Shown in pieces: positions 1-6,506 of a DNA stretch of 11,197 bases. The stretch's first letter is position 1, and the number at the start of each line of letters is the position of its first letter. The stretch spans positions 1 to 11,197 of the forward strand of contig CAJYIG010000065.1 of assembly GCA_913774725.1 (NCBI GenBank), in the 5' to 3' direction. Below the pieces are notes generated by a model that ran no database searches, was not told the origin of the DNA, and saw only the letters and a list, made by a program, of their open reading frames with translations. Source of the stretch: an uncultured Curtobacterium sp. GTDB taxonomy: Bacteria; Actinomycetota; Actinomycetes; Actinomycetales; Microbacteriaceae. A program made the position numbers and the translations under genes.

Positions 1-56
1 GACGAGGCCGCACCGACGTGGCCGCACCGACATGACCGCACCGACGAGGCCGCGCC
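1..56. repeat. 14-bp tandem repeat, four units, open at left edge
   Basis: Four consecutive 14-base units (1-14, 15-28, 29-42, 43-56) follow the consensus GACGAGGCCGCACC. Unit 2 differs at one base, unit 3 at three and unit 4 at one. The array begins at the first base of the window, so it may continue to the left. The unit is not a multiple of three and no convincing gene covers it, so it is probably non-coding. Function unknown. Confidence 0.8.
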
Positions 57-96
57 GTCCGGTCCGTCCCGACCTGTCGAGACTGCGCTCGACCTC

Positions 97-118
97 GGGC
101 CGGACGCGGGCCGGACGC
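97..118. repeat. 11-bp perfect direct duplication
   Basis: The 11-mer GGGCCGGACGC occurs twice back to back (97-107 and 108-118). It lies between the 14-bp array and the terminator hairpin of the surface-protein gene. It is probably a slippage product in G+C-rich intergenic DNA; no function is evident. Confidence 0.7.
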
Positions 119-122
119 GGGA

Positions 123-162
123 CGGTGGGGTCGGGCCGCCCGGCAGCGACCCGACCCCACCG
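123..162 (-). terminator. Hairpin terminator of the surface-protein gene
   Basis: A perfect 13-bp stem pairs CGGTGGGGTCGGG (123-135) with CCCGACCCCACCG (150-162) around a 14-base loop. It begins about 20 bases past the stop codon of the minus-strand gene that ends at 183. There is no T-tract after it on the minus strand, so it is of the U-less type often proposed for actinobacteria. The symmetrical stem could also act on transcripts arriving from the left on the plus strand. Confidence 0.75.
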
Positions 163-170
163 CACGGGGT

Positions 171-192
171 GTCCGACCGATGTCAGTCGGAC
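171..192. other. Short inverted repeat across a stop codon
   Basis: GTCCGAC (171-177) pairs perfectly with GTCGGAC (186-192), leaving an 8-base loop. The stop codon of the surface-protein gene (183-185) falls in the loop. With the larger hairpin at 123-162 it makes a tandem pair at the 3' end of this transcript, which could help termination or protect the mRNA end. The stem is short, so chance is possible. Confidence 0.45.
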
Positions 193-3100
193 GAATCCCG
201 GGACCGACGACGACCCACGAGCAGGGTCAGCCCGGGTACGAGGAGCGCGAGAGCCAGGGCCACTGCGGCGCCGATGGTCGTGCCCGTCCAGGCGAGTCGC
301 TCGGCCGTCGGGGCGTCCGCCGCTGCGTGAGGTGCGTCTCCACTGCCCGTCGACGTGTCGCCTCCGCTTCCGGGGCTGCCGCCGGCACCGTCGTCCGGAC
401 TGCCCGGACCGCCCGGGTCACCGCCGGGTCCGGGGTCCGTCCCGCCGTCGCCTCCGTCATCGCCCCCGTCGTCGCCCCCGTCCCCGGGACCTGCTGCGAC
501 CAGTCCGGCGTCGACGGTCGTGTCCCGGCGCACCCCTTCGAGTGCACCGGTCGCGCTCGAGACCCGGTCGATCGCGACCGGCGCGGTCTCGCCGTCCGGT
601 CCGGCGTCGGAGTCGAGCGCCGGATCGTCCCCGACGTGCTCCTCGGTGAAGTGCGTGCCGTCGGGCGCCGTGAAGTGCACGCGGTAGTCGCCCGGCCGCA
701 GCCCGTCGAACCGGTACCCGCCCTGCTCGTCGGTGGTCGTCCGGCGTTCGACCTCGTCGCCGCGGTCGTCCGTTCCGGTGAGCGCGACGGGCACACCGCC
801 GACACCGGGCTCGTCGTCGTCCTGCAGACCATCGTCGTTCCGGTCGTCCCACACCCGGTCACCGATCGCCCCGGCGACCACGCGGACGGTCGAGGGGTTG
901 GACTGCACCGGCAGCGCCAGGTCGGCCGTCCTGAGCCCGAAGCGGTTCATGTAGCGGTCGCCGTCCTGCTCGCCGCTCGTCGCGAGGGTGAGCCGGTGCG
1001 TGACCGTGTCACCGGCCGCGACCGGGGTGCGCCGTTCGACCCGGACCGCGGTCACCTGCGCGAGTGCGTCCGGGCAGCCGTCCGCGCCGAACTCGTCCTC
1101 GGCGCACCAGCGGGTCGCTCCGCCTGGCTGGTTGCTCGGGTCTGCGCCGTCCAGGGAGACATCGGCGGGATCGGCGCCGGTGTACCGCACGACCTCGTCC
1201 CCGGCGGTGTCGGTGGCGACCGGCTCTGCGAGACCGACGCTGCCGTGGAAGTCCGAGCCCCGTGTGTCACCCCGGTGCGGCAGCACGTCGATCAGGTCGA
1301 GGTCGCTGATCGGGGTGTCGTCGGTGTTCGTGACGTCGAGGTCCCACTCGGGGTGGTCGCCGGTCACGACGACCGGAGCCGGTGTGCGCTTCTCGACCCC
1401 GACACCACCGGTGGTCACGACCTCGAGTCCGCGCTGGGCGGTGCGCCAGCGTCCGTCCGACCGGTCGGCCGGTGACGCGACGGTCACGGTGTTGGTGATG
1501 CGCCCTCCTGGAGCTGAGCGGTCGACCCGCGCCGAGTAGGTGATCGGGGCGATGCGGCTGTTGGGGTCGACGTCGTGCAGGGTCCAGGTCAGGCGCTGGT
1601 GCTGCTGGCCGTCGTCGCCCTGCACGGTGTCGACCTCCGGCGTCACGGATGCGCTGTCCTCGACGTAGGACGTGTGCGCCGGCAGGACGTCGCGGACCGT
1701 GACCGTGGTCGGACGTCCGTCGGCGAAGCCGTTGGTCAGGGTCGGGCGGAGTGCGTAGTCGACGGTGTTGCCGGGCACGACGGAACTCGTCCGGTCGGGG
1801 GTGTCCGCGGCGTCGTGTCCAGGGTCGACGACCACCTTGCCGACACGGACCAGGTCCTCGGTGAGCACCACGCTGTCGGCCAGCCCGCCGGCGGCGAGCT
1901 CGGGGTCCTGCTGGTCGTGCACCCACCCGGGCTGGTGGTCTCCGAAGCGGGCGTGTCCGAAGTCCCGCGCCCGGGTGCCGTCGGGAGCCCGCTCGGTCGT
2001 CACGGTGGAGTACAGCCCGGCGGAGGCCCCGCCGGCCAGGTCACCGGTCACGCGGACCGCACCGACCGCGGCGGCTCCGCCCGGGACGTCCGTCGGGTCG
2101 TCGTACCAGGGGCCGTCGCCGTCGTCGCACGTGCGCACCTGTCCCGTGGCGGGCGACACCATGTCGTAGGCGGCGTACTGCACGTGGGCGTCTGCGAAGC
2201 CGCTCGTCCAGGCGGGTGCCCGCCCGTCGATCGCCGTCAGGTGCTGCGTGCGACGGTCGAACGTGTCGCACAGGGCCGCGTTGCGGAAGGGTGCGAGCCC
2301 GGGGTTCGACATCGTGACGTCGCTGCGGAGCCGCGTGCCGGCTGTGGCCCAGGGGTCGCCGTCCTTCGCCGATCCCGCGACCACGCTCGTGCCGTCGCTG
2401 CCGAGACGCCACAGTCGCTTCCCCGCGGTGCCCGGTCCGAGCTCGACGAGGTTCCGTCGCGCGCTGTTGTCAGCCGTCGGTTCCGTGGCGCCCGGGAAGT
2501 TCGGCGTCCCGCCGACGGACGTCGTCTGCAGCGGCGTGAAGGTGTTCACCGACTCGACGGACGTCGGCGCGGACGGCGTGGGCATCCACAGCGCGATCCA
2601 CCCGCTCACGACGTACGGCTTCGCGCCGCCGCTGATCGGACCGCCGCCGATGTTCCGCCCGGGCATCCGCGCGGCGTCCGTCACGGCGCCGTCGATCGTC
2701 ACGTCGACGTCCCCGCCCGGCTCCGCCTGCGTGCACGTGACGGTGCCGGAGTCGACCACGGCACGGTCGCCCCCGCCGCGGCCACCCGGCAGGCCGCCGA
2801 ACCGCACACCGTCCTCGCCGTTCCGACCGCAGGCGGGTCGACCGCCGTTCCACAGCACCGCGTGCGAGGGGCGGTCACCGAGCAGGCGGGACAGGTCGTC
2901 GGTGAAGTGCATGGCGCCGGTGCTCCGTTCGAAGCCGAGCAGGCCCTGTCCGGGGACGGGGGACTGCCAGTCGACGGTCATCGGGTAGATCAGCTGCACC
3001 CCTGGGCTGCCGTCCGGGCCGGGGACGTCGGTGCGCAGGGTCGAGCCGACCACGGCCTTGCTGAGGTTGTACCGCGGTGCTGCCGACACCACGGTCGTCG

Positions 3101-3722
3101 CCGAGGTGACCGGTGCGGTCGGTCCGGCGTCGTCCGCGGAGGCGGTGCCGGTCACGGCGATCCGGTCGCCGTCCCGCAGGTCACCGGAGACGTCGAGCAC
3201 GGCGGGGACGGCGACGGCGTGCCCGGAGGCGACGTCGCCGAGGTCACAGGTGAGCCGCTGGCCCTCGACCCCGGACCCGGACCCGGAGCCGCTGCACGCG
3301 AGCGGTACGCCTGCCCAGCTCGTGCCCGCCGGGGCGTCGAGCACGAAGCGCTCGTGGTGCGCGGTGCCGTCGCCGGCGTTCACGGTGACGCGGTAGGTCA
3401 CGGCATCCCGGGTCCGGACCACGCCGTTCGCGGGACCCCGGTCGGCGCCGGGACCGTCCCCGGGGGTGAAGGGGCCGTGGCCGTCGGCGGCGACCTCGAC
3501 GGCCAGGCCGACCACCGACTCCGGCGCGGGCACCGCAGCGACAGCACCGGTCGGCCCGAGCAGGACGGCGGGGACCGCCAGGGCGACCGCGCCCAGCGCA
3601 CCGCCCGCGCGGCGGGTTCGGTCGTGACGGACCGACGGGACACGACGAGCGGACGGAGGGCGAGGGGTCGGAGGGCGAGGGGTCGGCGAAGGGTGACGTT
3701 CGGGCGACGGGCGACGGGACAT
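183..3722 (-). CDS. Large LAXTG-type sortase-anchored surface protein with DUF11-like and SdrD-B-like domains
   Basis: This 1179-aa protein is predicted to be exported and attached to the cell wall. It has a long Pro/Arg-rich n-region (1-38), a hydrophobic core (about 41-56) and a likely signal-peptidase site near A60-A63. Its large middle part has eight cysteines spaced as four local pairs (143/159, 298/330, 485/532, 873/883), suggesting one disulfide per extracellular domain. Residues about 625-740 and 770-810 look like DUF11/isopeptide-type beta domains. Residues about 951-1075 resemble the SdrD B-like domain (start GAIGDRVWDD; acidic NDDGLQDDDEPG loop). A Gly/Asp/Pro linker (about 1078-1128) leads to LAWTG (1143-1147), a membrane helix (about 1149-1170) and an RRR tail. 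LAXTG is the motif recognised by class E sortases. The ATG at 3722 has GAGGAG four bases upstream. The likely role is adhesion or fimbria-like surface structure, but the ligand is unknown. No sortase gene is in the window. Confidence 0.85.
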   Translation of the reverse strand: MSRRPSPERHPSPTPRPPTPRPPSARRVPSVRHDRTRRAGGALGAVALAVPAVLLGPTGAVAAVPAPESVVGLAVEVAADGHGPFTPGDGPGADRGPANGVVRTRDAVTYRVTVNAGDGTAHHERFVLDAPAGTSWAGVPLACSGSGSGSGVEGQRLTCDLGDVASGHAVAVPAVLDVSGDLRDGDRIAVTGTASADDAGPTAPVTSATTVVSAAPRYNLSKAVVGSTLRTDVPGPDGSPGVQLIYPMTVDWQSPVPGQGLLGFERSTGAMHFTDDLSRLLGDRPSHAVLWNGGRPACGRNGEDGVRFGGLPGGRGGGDRAVVDSGTVTCTQAEPGGDVDVTIDGAVTDAARMPGRNIGGGPISGGAKPYVVSGWIALWMPTPSAPTSVESVNTFTPLQTTSVGGTPNFPGATEPTADNSARRNLVELGPGTAGKRLWRLGSDGTSVVAGSAKDGDPWATAGTRLRSDVTMSNPGLAPFRNAALCDTFDRRTQHLTAIDGRAPAWTSGFADAHVQYAAYDMVSPATGQVRTCDDGDGPWYDDPTDVPGGAAAVGAVRVTGDLAGGASAGLYSTVTTERAPDGTRARDFGHARFGDHQPGWVHDQQDPELAAGGLADSVVLTEDLVRVGKVVVDPGHDAADTPDRTSSVVPGNTVDYALRPTLTNGFADGRPTTVTVRDVLPAHTSYVEDSASVTPEVDTVQGDDGQQHQRLTWTLHDVDPNSRIAPITYSARVDRSAPGGRITNTVTVASPADRSDGRWRTAQRGLEVVTTGGVGVEKRTPAPVVVTGDHPEWDLDVTNTDDTPISDLDLIDVLPHRGDTRGSDFHGSVGLAEPVATDTAGDEVVRYTGADPADVSLDGADPSNQPGGATRWCAEDEFGADGCPDALAQVTAVRVERRTPVAAGDTVTHRLTLATSGEQDGDRYMNRFGLRTADLALPVQSNPSTVRVVAGAIGDRVWDDRNDDGLQDDDEPGVGGVPVALTGTDDRGDEVERRTTTDEQGGYRFDGLRPGDYRVHFTAPDGTHFTEEHVGDDPALDSDAGPDGETAPVAIDRVSSATGALEGVRRDTTVDAGLVAAGPGDGGDDGGDDGGDGGTDPGPGGDPGGPGSPDDGAGGSPGSGGDTSTGSGDAPHAAADAPTAERLAWTGTTIGAAVALALALLVPGLTLLVGRRRSRDSSD
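339..491 (-). repeat. Low-complexity Gly/Asp/Pro/Ser linker-coding tract
   Basis: This stretch encodes the wall-spanning linker (residues about 1078-1128) of the surface protein. It is dominated by GGDDGG-type and PGGDPGG-type repeats built from short C/G-rich DNA repeats. Such tracts are prone to slippage, so linker length probably differs between strains. Confidence 0.6.
3654..3683 (-). repeat. 15-bp in-frame tandem duplication in the N-terminus of the surface protein
   Basis: The 15-mer CGGAGGGCGAGGGGT (plus strand) occurs twice without mismatch at 3654-3668 and 3669-3683. On the coding strand it duplicates a five-residue Pro/Thr/Arg block, giving the PTPRPPTPRPP segment before the signal-peptide core. 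It partly explains the unusually long n-region. Confidence 0.7.
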
Positions 3723-3741
3723 GGCGCTCCTCGATCGGGAT

Positions 3742-3769
3742 CAGGGTGGACGACGGACGCCCCACCCTG
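3742..3769 (-). promoter_or_regulatory. Hairpin in the uxaC to surface-protein gap
   Basis: CAGGGTGG (3742-3749) and CCACCCTG (3762-3769) form a perfect 8-bp stem with a 12-base loop. On the minus strand it sits about 60 bases past the uxaC stop and just upstream of the GAGGAG ribosome site (3727-3732) of the surface-protein gene. It could terminate the lacI-uxaC transcript (no T-tract is visible) or be a leader structure of the surface-protein mRNA. The neighbouring 3790-3835 stretch is clearly less G+C-rich than its surroundings and could hold that gene's promoter, but I could not fix -35/-10 boxes with confidence. Confidence 0.45.
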
Positions 3770-3827
3770 TGACGGCGAGGACCGCAGCGCCGAACACTCT
3801 GCATGTCACATACGAACCTGACTCCGA

Positions 3828-5267
3828 TCAGAGCTTGAAGGTCGCCCTCGGGACGTCCGACACGATCCGCCGCGCGGTGTGCACCGCGTCCTCCTCGCTG
3901 AGCTGGTGCGTCACCACGAGCGACGCCAGGTACGCCGCGTCCGCCCGACGGGCCATGTCGTGCCGGGCCGGGATCGAGCAGTAGGCCCTGGTGTCGTCGA
4001 TGAACCCCGAGGTCTTCGTGAACCCGGCCGAGTCCGTCACCGCCGCCCGGTAGCGTCCGATCGCCGCCGGGGTGTCGATGAACCACCACGGGGCTCCCGC
4101 GTACACCGCCGGGTAGAAGCCGGCGAGCGGCCCGATCTCCCGCGAGAACACCGTCTCGTCCACCGTGAAGAGCACGAGGTGGAAGCCCGGTGTGGTCCCG
4201 AACGCCTCGAGCAACGGGCGGAGCGGCTCGGTGAACGCGCCCACCGCGGGCAGGTCGTGTCCGGTGTCCGGGCCGAAGCGCTCGAGCGTGGGCGCGTGGT
4301 GGTTCCGGACCACCCCCGGGTGCAGCTGCATGACGAGGCCGTCCTCGACGCTCATCTCGGCCCACCGGAAGAGCATGTCGTGACGGTAGGCGACGGCCTC
4401 GGCCGCGGTGACACCCGACGGCCCTTGCTGCGCCGCCGCGTGGATGCGCGCGCGCTCCGCCGCGGACAGCGGCGTCGACCCCGCGTCGAGCACCCCCGTG
4501 TCGGTCGCGGTCGCACCGTGCTCGATGAAGTACCGACGCCGGTCCCGCAGTGCCGCCAGCAGTCCGTCGTGGGTACCCGTGTCGATGCCGGACGCCTCGC
4601 CGATCGACGCGACCACGTGCCTCCAGTCCGGACGCGACGGGTCGAACACGGCGTCGGCGCGGAACGTGGGGAGCACCCGCCCGGTGAAGGACGGGTCGGC
4701 AGCGAGCCGCGCGTGCGCGGCGAGGTCGTCGGCGGGACCGTCGGTGGTGGCGAGGACCTCGATGCCGAAGGAGTCGAACAGCGCGCGGGGGCGGAGTGCT
4801 GGCGTCGCCAGCGCCGCTGCGATGCGGTCGTACTGCTCGTCGGCGTTGGTGGCCGACGGGTGCTCGGTCAGGCCGAAGACGTCGTGGAGCTCCGTCTCGA
4901 ACCAGTAGCGGACCGGCGTGCCGGTGAAGTCGTCCCAGTGCTCGGCGAGGCGGCGCCAGACCTCGCGGCCGTCGGGGAGCGGGTGCGCGCCCGAGTGGTC
5001 GGGGCGTCCGAGGTCCTGCAGCCCGACGCCGTTGGCGTGCAGGAGGCGCAGGACGTAGTGGTCGGGTGTCACCAGCAGCGCAGCGGGGTCCGGGAACGGT
5101 TGGTCGTCCGCGATGAGCGCCGCGTCGACGTGCCCGTGCGGCGAGATGATCGGCAGGTCGCGGACCGCGTCGTACACCGTGCGCGCGACGGCACGGGCGC
5201 CCGGGTCGGCCGGGAACAGCCGGTCGGGGTGCGGCGCGAGCGGCGTGGTGGTGCTGGTGGAGGACAT
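3828..5267 (-). CDS. uxaC: Glucuronate isomerase (uronate isomerase)
   Basis: UxaC interconverts D-glucuronate and D-fructuronate (and D-galacturonate and D-tagaturonate), the first cytoplasmic step of hexuronate breakdown. It is a TIM-barrel enzyme of the amidohydrolase superfamily. The 479-aa product matches the usual family length of about 470. Recognisable features are the metal-binding HGH (44-46), the DHYVLRLLHANGV segment, ATTDGP (around D176), QLHPG with H316, PWWF, and the C-terminal FIDDTRAYCSIPARHD block (R427). E. coli UxaC has TTDDP where this protein has TTDGP. Two ATGs are adjacent (5270 and 5267). I chose 5267 because AAGGAG (5274-5279) is 6 bases from it and only 3 from the other. 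It lies 55 bases behind the LacI gene on the same strand and is probably co-transcribed with it. Family assignment is firm; the preferred uronate cannot be read from the sequence. Confidence 0.93.
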   Translation of the reverse strand: MSSTSTTTPLAPHPDRLFPADPGARAVARTVYDAVRDLPIISPHGHVDAALIADDQPFPDPAALLVTPDHYVLRLLHANGVGLQDLGRPDHSGAHPLPDGREVWRRLAEHWDDFTGTPVRYWFETELHDVFGLTEHPSATNADEQYDRIAAALATPALRPRALFDSFGIEVLATTDGPADDLAAHARLAADPSFTGRVLPTFRADAVFDPSRPDWRHVVASIGEASGIDTGTHDGLLAALRDRRRYFIEHGATATDTGVLDAGSTPLSAAERARIHAAAQQGPSGVTAAEAVAYRHDMLFRWAEMSVEDGLVMQLHPGVVRNHHAPTLERFGPDTGHDLPAVGAFTEPLRPLLEAFGTTPGFHLVLFTVDETVFSREIGPLAGFYPAVYAGAPWWFIDTPAAIGRYRAAVTDSAGFTKTSGFIDDTRAYCSIPARHDMARRADAAYLASLVVTHQLSEEDAVHTARRIVSDVPRATFKL

Positions 5268-5322
5268 CATCGGCTCCTTCGGGCGAGGCGGGCTGGGCGG
5301 GACGGGACGGGACCGGTCGAGG

Positions 5323-6363
5323 TCAGCGGGGACGCGCGGGTGCCGGACCCGTGGACCCCCGGACGGTCAGGTGGGTGGGCAGTGCGACGGCGCCGGAGGC
5401 GTGCTCGCCCGGCAGCTCGTCGGCGGGCAGGGCATCCAGCCGTCCGAGCAGCATCCGGATCGCCACCCGTCCGGCACGCTCGATCGGCGAGGTCATCGTC
5501 GTGAGCGGCGGGTTGCAGAAGTCGGCGCCGAAGATGTCGTCGCAGCCGACGACGCTCATGTCCTCCGGCACCCGGATGCCGCGCTCCCGGAGCCGGGTGA
5601 GCATCCCGATCGCGATGAGGTCGTTGAACGCGATGCAGGCGGTCGCTCCGGCGTGCACGGCGGCGTCGGCGGCCGCTGCTCCCGAGTCCACGAACGGCGC
5701 GTGCGGACCGATCCGCGCGACCCGCACCCCGAGACGCTTCGCGACGCGCACGAGTGCACGCCAGCGGCGCTCGTTCGACCACGAGCTGTCCGGCCCGGCG
5801 ACGTACAGCACGTCGCGGTGCCCGAGGGAGACGAGGTGCTGCACGGCCTGCTCGACCCCGCCGGGAGTGTCGATGAGCACCGACGGCACCCCGGCCGGAC
5901 GTCGGTTCACGACGACGAGCGGCGTGCGCTCGGCGAACCGGGCGATCTGCGCGTCGGACAGGCGGGAGGCGGTGAGCACGGCACCGTCGGCCTTGCCGGC
6001 GACGGCGCTCAGCGCGGCGACCTCGGCCTCGGCGGACTCCTCGGTGTCGACGAGCAGCTGCGTCCAGCCGGCGGCGGCGAGCTGGTGCTGCGTGCCCCGG
6101 ATGACGTCGAAGTAGAACGGGTTCGTGATGTCCGACACCAGGACGGCGACCGCCCGGGTCCGGCCGGACGTGAGCGCCCGGGCCTGCGAGTTCGGGACGT
6201 AGCCGAGCTCCCGCGCCGCCTGCTGGATCCGCTGCTGCGTCGCGTGGTTCACGCGGTCCGGCAGCGACAGCGCGCGCGACACGGTGGACGGTGCCACCCC
6301 GGTCGCATCGGCGATGTCCCGGATGGTCACCCGCCGCGAGGTGTCCGTGTCTGCGCTGCTCAC
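5323..6363 (-). CDS. LacI-family transcriptional repressor of the uronate locus
   Basis: This 346-aa protein has the standard LacI layout. The N-terminal helix-turn-helix is VTIRDIADATGVAPSTVSRAL (residues 12-32, recognition helix about 25-33). A hinge region follows (about 58-69, with SQARAL), then a periplasmic-binding-protein-like effector domain with DITNPFYFDVIRG, AFNDLIAIGML and VVGCDDI. The start is GTG at 6363; no Shine-Dalgarno is visible, but a -10-like TAGCTT ends 6 bases upstream, which fits a leaderless mRNA. The gene is divergent from the ABC transporter genes, and a large palindrome of GGCAAC half-sites lies 20 bases upstream. By family precedent it represses both directions and itself, and lets go on binding a sugar ligand, here plausibly a uronate or uronide. 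An alternative GTG start at codon 12 would remove residues not needed for the fold. Confidence 0.93.
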   Translation of the reverse strand: MSSADTDTSRRVTIRDIADATGVAPSTVSRALSLPDRVNHATQQRIQQAARELGYVPNSQARALTSGRTRAVAVLVSDITNPFYFDVIRGTQHQLAAAGWTQLLVDTEESAEAEVAALSAVAGKADGAVLTASRLSDAQIARFAERTPLVVVNRRPAGVPSVLIDTPGGVEQAVQHLVSLGHRDVLYVAGPDSSWSNERRWRALVRVAKRLGVRVARIGPHAPFVDSGAAAADAAVHAGATACIAFNDLIAIGMLTRLRERGIRVPEDMSVVGCDDIFGADFCNPPLTTMTSPIERAGRVAIRMLLGRLDALPADELPGEHASGAVALPTHLTVRGSTGPAPARPR

Positions 6364-6369
6364 GAGGCG

Positions 6370-6399
6370 AAGCTAGGCCGGGTTGGCAACAAGTGGCAA
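6370..6399 (-). promoter_or_regulatory. Candidate promoter of lacI-uxaC (leaderless)
   Basis: On the minus strand TTGCCA (6399-6394) and TAGCTT (6375-6370) are separated by 18 bases and resemble -35 and -10 boxes. The -10 box ends 6 bases before the GTG start, so transcription would begin at or next to the first codon. The -35 box lies inside the palindrome, so bound repressor would exclude RNA polymerase. This supports autoregulation. Confidence 0.6.
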
Positions 6400-6419
6400 C
6401 CGGTTGCCGGTTGTTGCCA
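6384..6419. promoter_or_regulatory. 36-bp composite palindrome, probable LacI-family operator
   Basis: The two 18-base arms are complementary except at two positions. The centre, GGCAACCGGTTGCC (6395-6408), is a perfect palindrome with the central CG-type symmetry typical of LacI-family operators. A second pair of half-sites, GGCAAC (6385-6390) and GTTGCC (6413-6418), flanks it. On each side the outer half-site is exactly 10 bp from the inner one, so all four face the same side of the helix. It lies between the divergent repressor and transporter genes and covers the -35 boxes of both candidate promoters. I found no other full copy in the window. Confidence 0.85.
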
Positions 6420-6432
6420 CGGACGGGACAGT
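6404..6432 (+). promoter_or_regulatory. Candidate promoter of the ABC transporter operon
   Basis: TTGCCG (6404-6409) and GACAGT (6427-6432) are spaced 17 bases apart and are the best -35/-10 pair before the binding-protein gene. The -10 box keeps only the second-position A and the final T of the consensus, so it would be weak. The -35 box is in the right arm of the palindrome, mirroring the opposing promoter. The implied leader is about 70 bases. Confidence 0.4.
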
Positions 6433-6460
6433 GGTGGCACGTCGGCAGCGCAGCCGCCGT

Positions 6461-6480
6461 CCCGGGCACCGTCGCCCGGG
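6461..6480 (+). promoter_or_regulatory. Hairpin in the transporter mRNA leader
   Basis: CCCGGGC (6461-6467) and GCCCGGG (6474-6480) form a perfect 7-bp stem with a 6-base loop. It ends 10 bases before the AGGAGGA ribosome site (6491-6497) of the binding-protein gene. It leaves the ribosome site free, so mRNA protection or a transcription pause is more likely than translational blocking. The match to family examples is not known. Confidence 0.4.
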
Positions 6481-6506
6481 GGAGATGTCGAGGAGGACAC
6501 CCCCGC

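Noticed and set aside
1..56. CRISPR-like array
   Set aside because: Units are only 14 bp, directly adjacent with no spacers, and there are no cas genes in the window.
1575..3821. 748-codon open frame on the plus strand
   Set aside because: It lies antisense to the surface-protein gene, is rich in Arg/Val/Gly/Ala from reversed G+C-biased codons, and shows no recognisable domain, signal or ribosome site. It is a high-G+C shadow.
3785..3825. Possible CRP-type site around the TGTGA on the minus strand near 3807
   Set aside because: The second half-site does not match TCACA at the required spacing, so the match is no better than chance.
5298..5312. Three tandem CGGGA units between the LacI and uxaC genes
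   Set aside because: It is a very short, simple G+C-rich repeat of a kind expected by chance in this composition; no function is suggested.
3879..5504. 541-codon open frame on the plus strand
   Set aside because: It is antisense to uxaC, extends into the LacI gene, and has Arg/Val/Glu-rich composition with no known motif. The minus-strand reading has clear UxaC motifs.
6291..6506. Upstream extension of the binding-protein frame
   Set aside because: The frame is open from 6291 but runs through the repressor gene and the operator; the lipoprotein signal and the strong Shine-Dalgarno fix the start at 6507.
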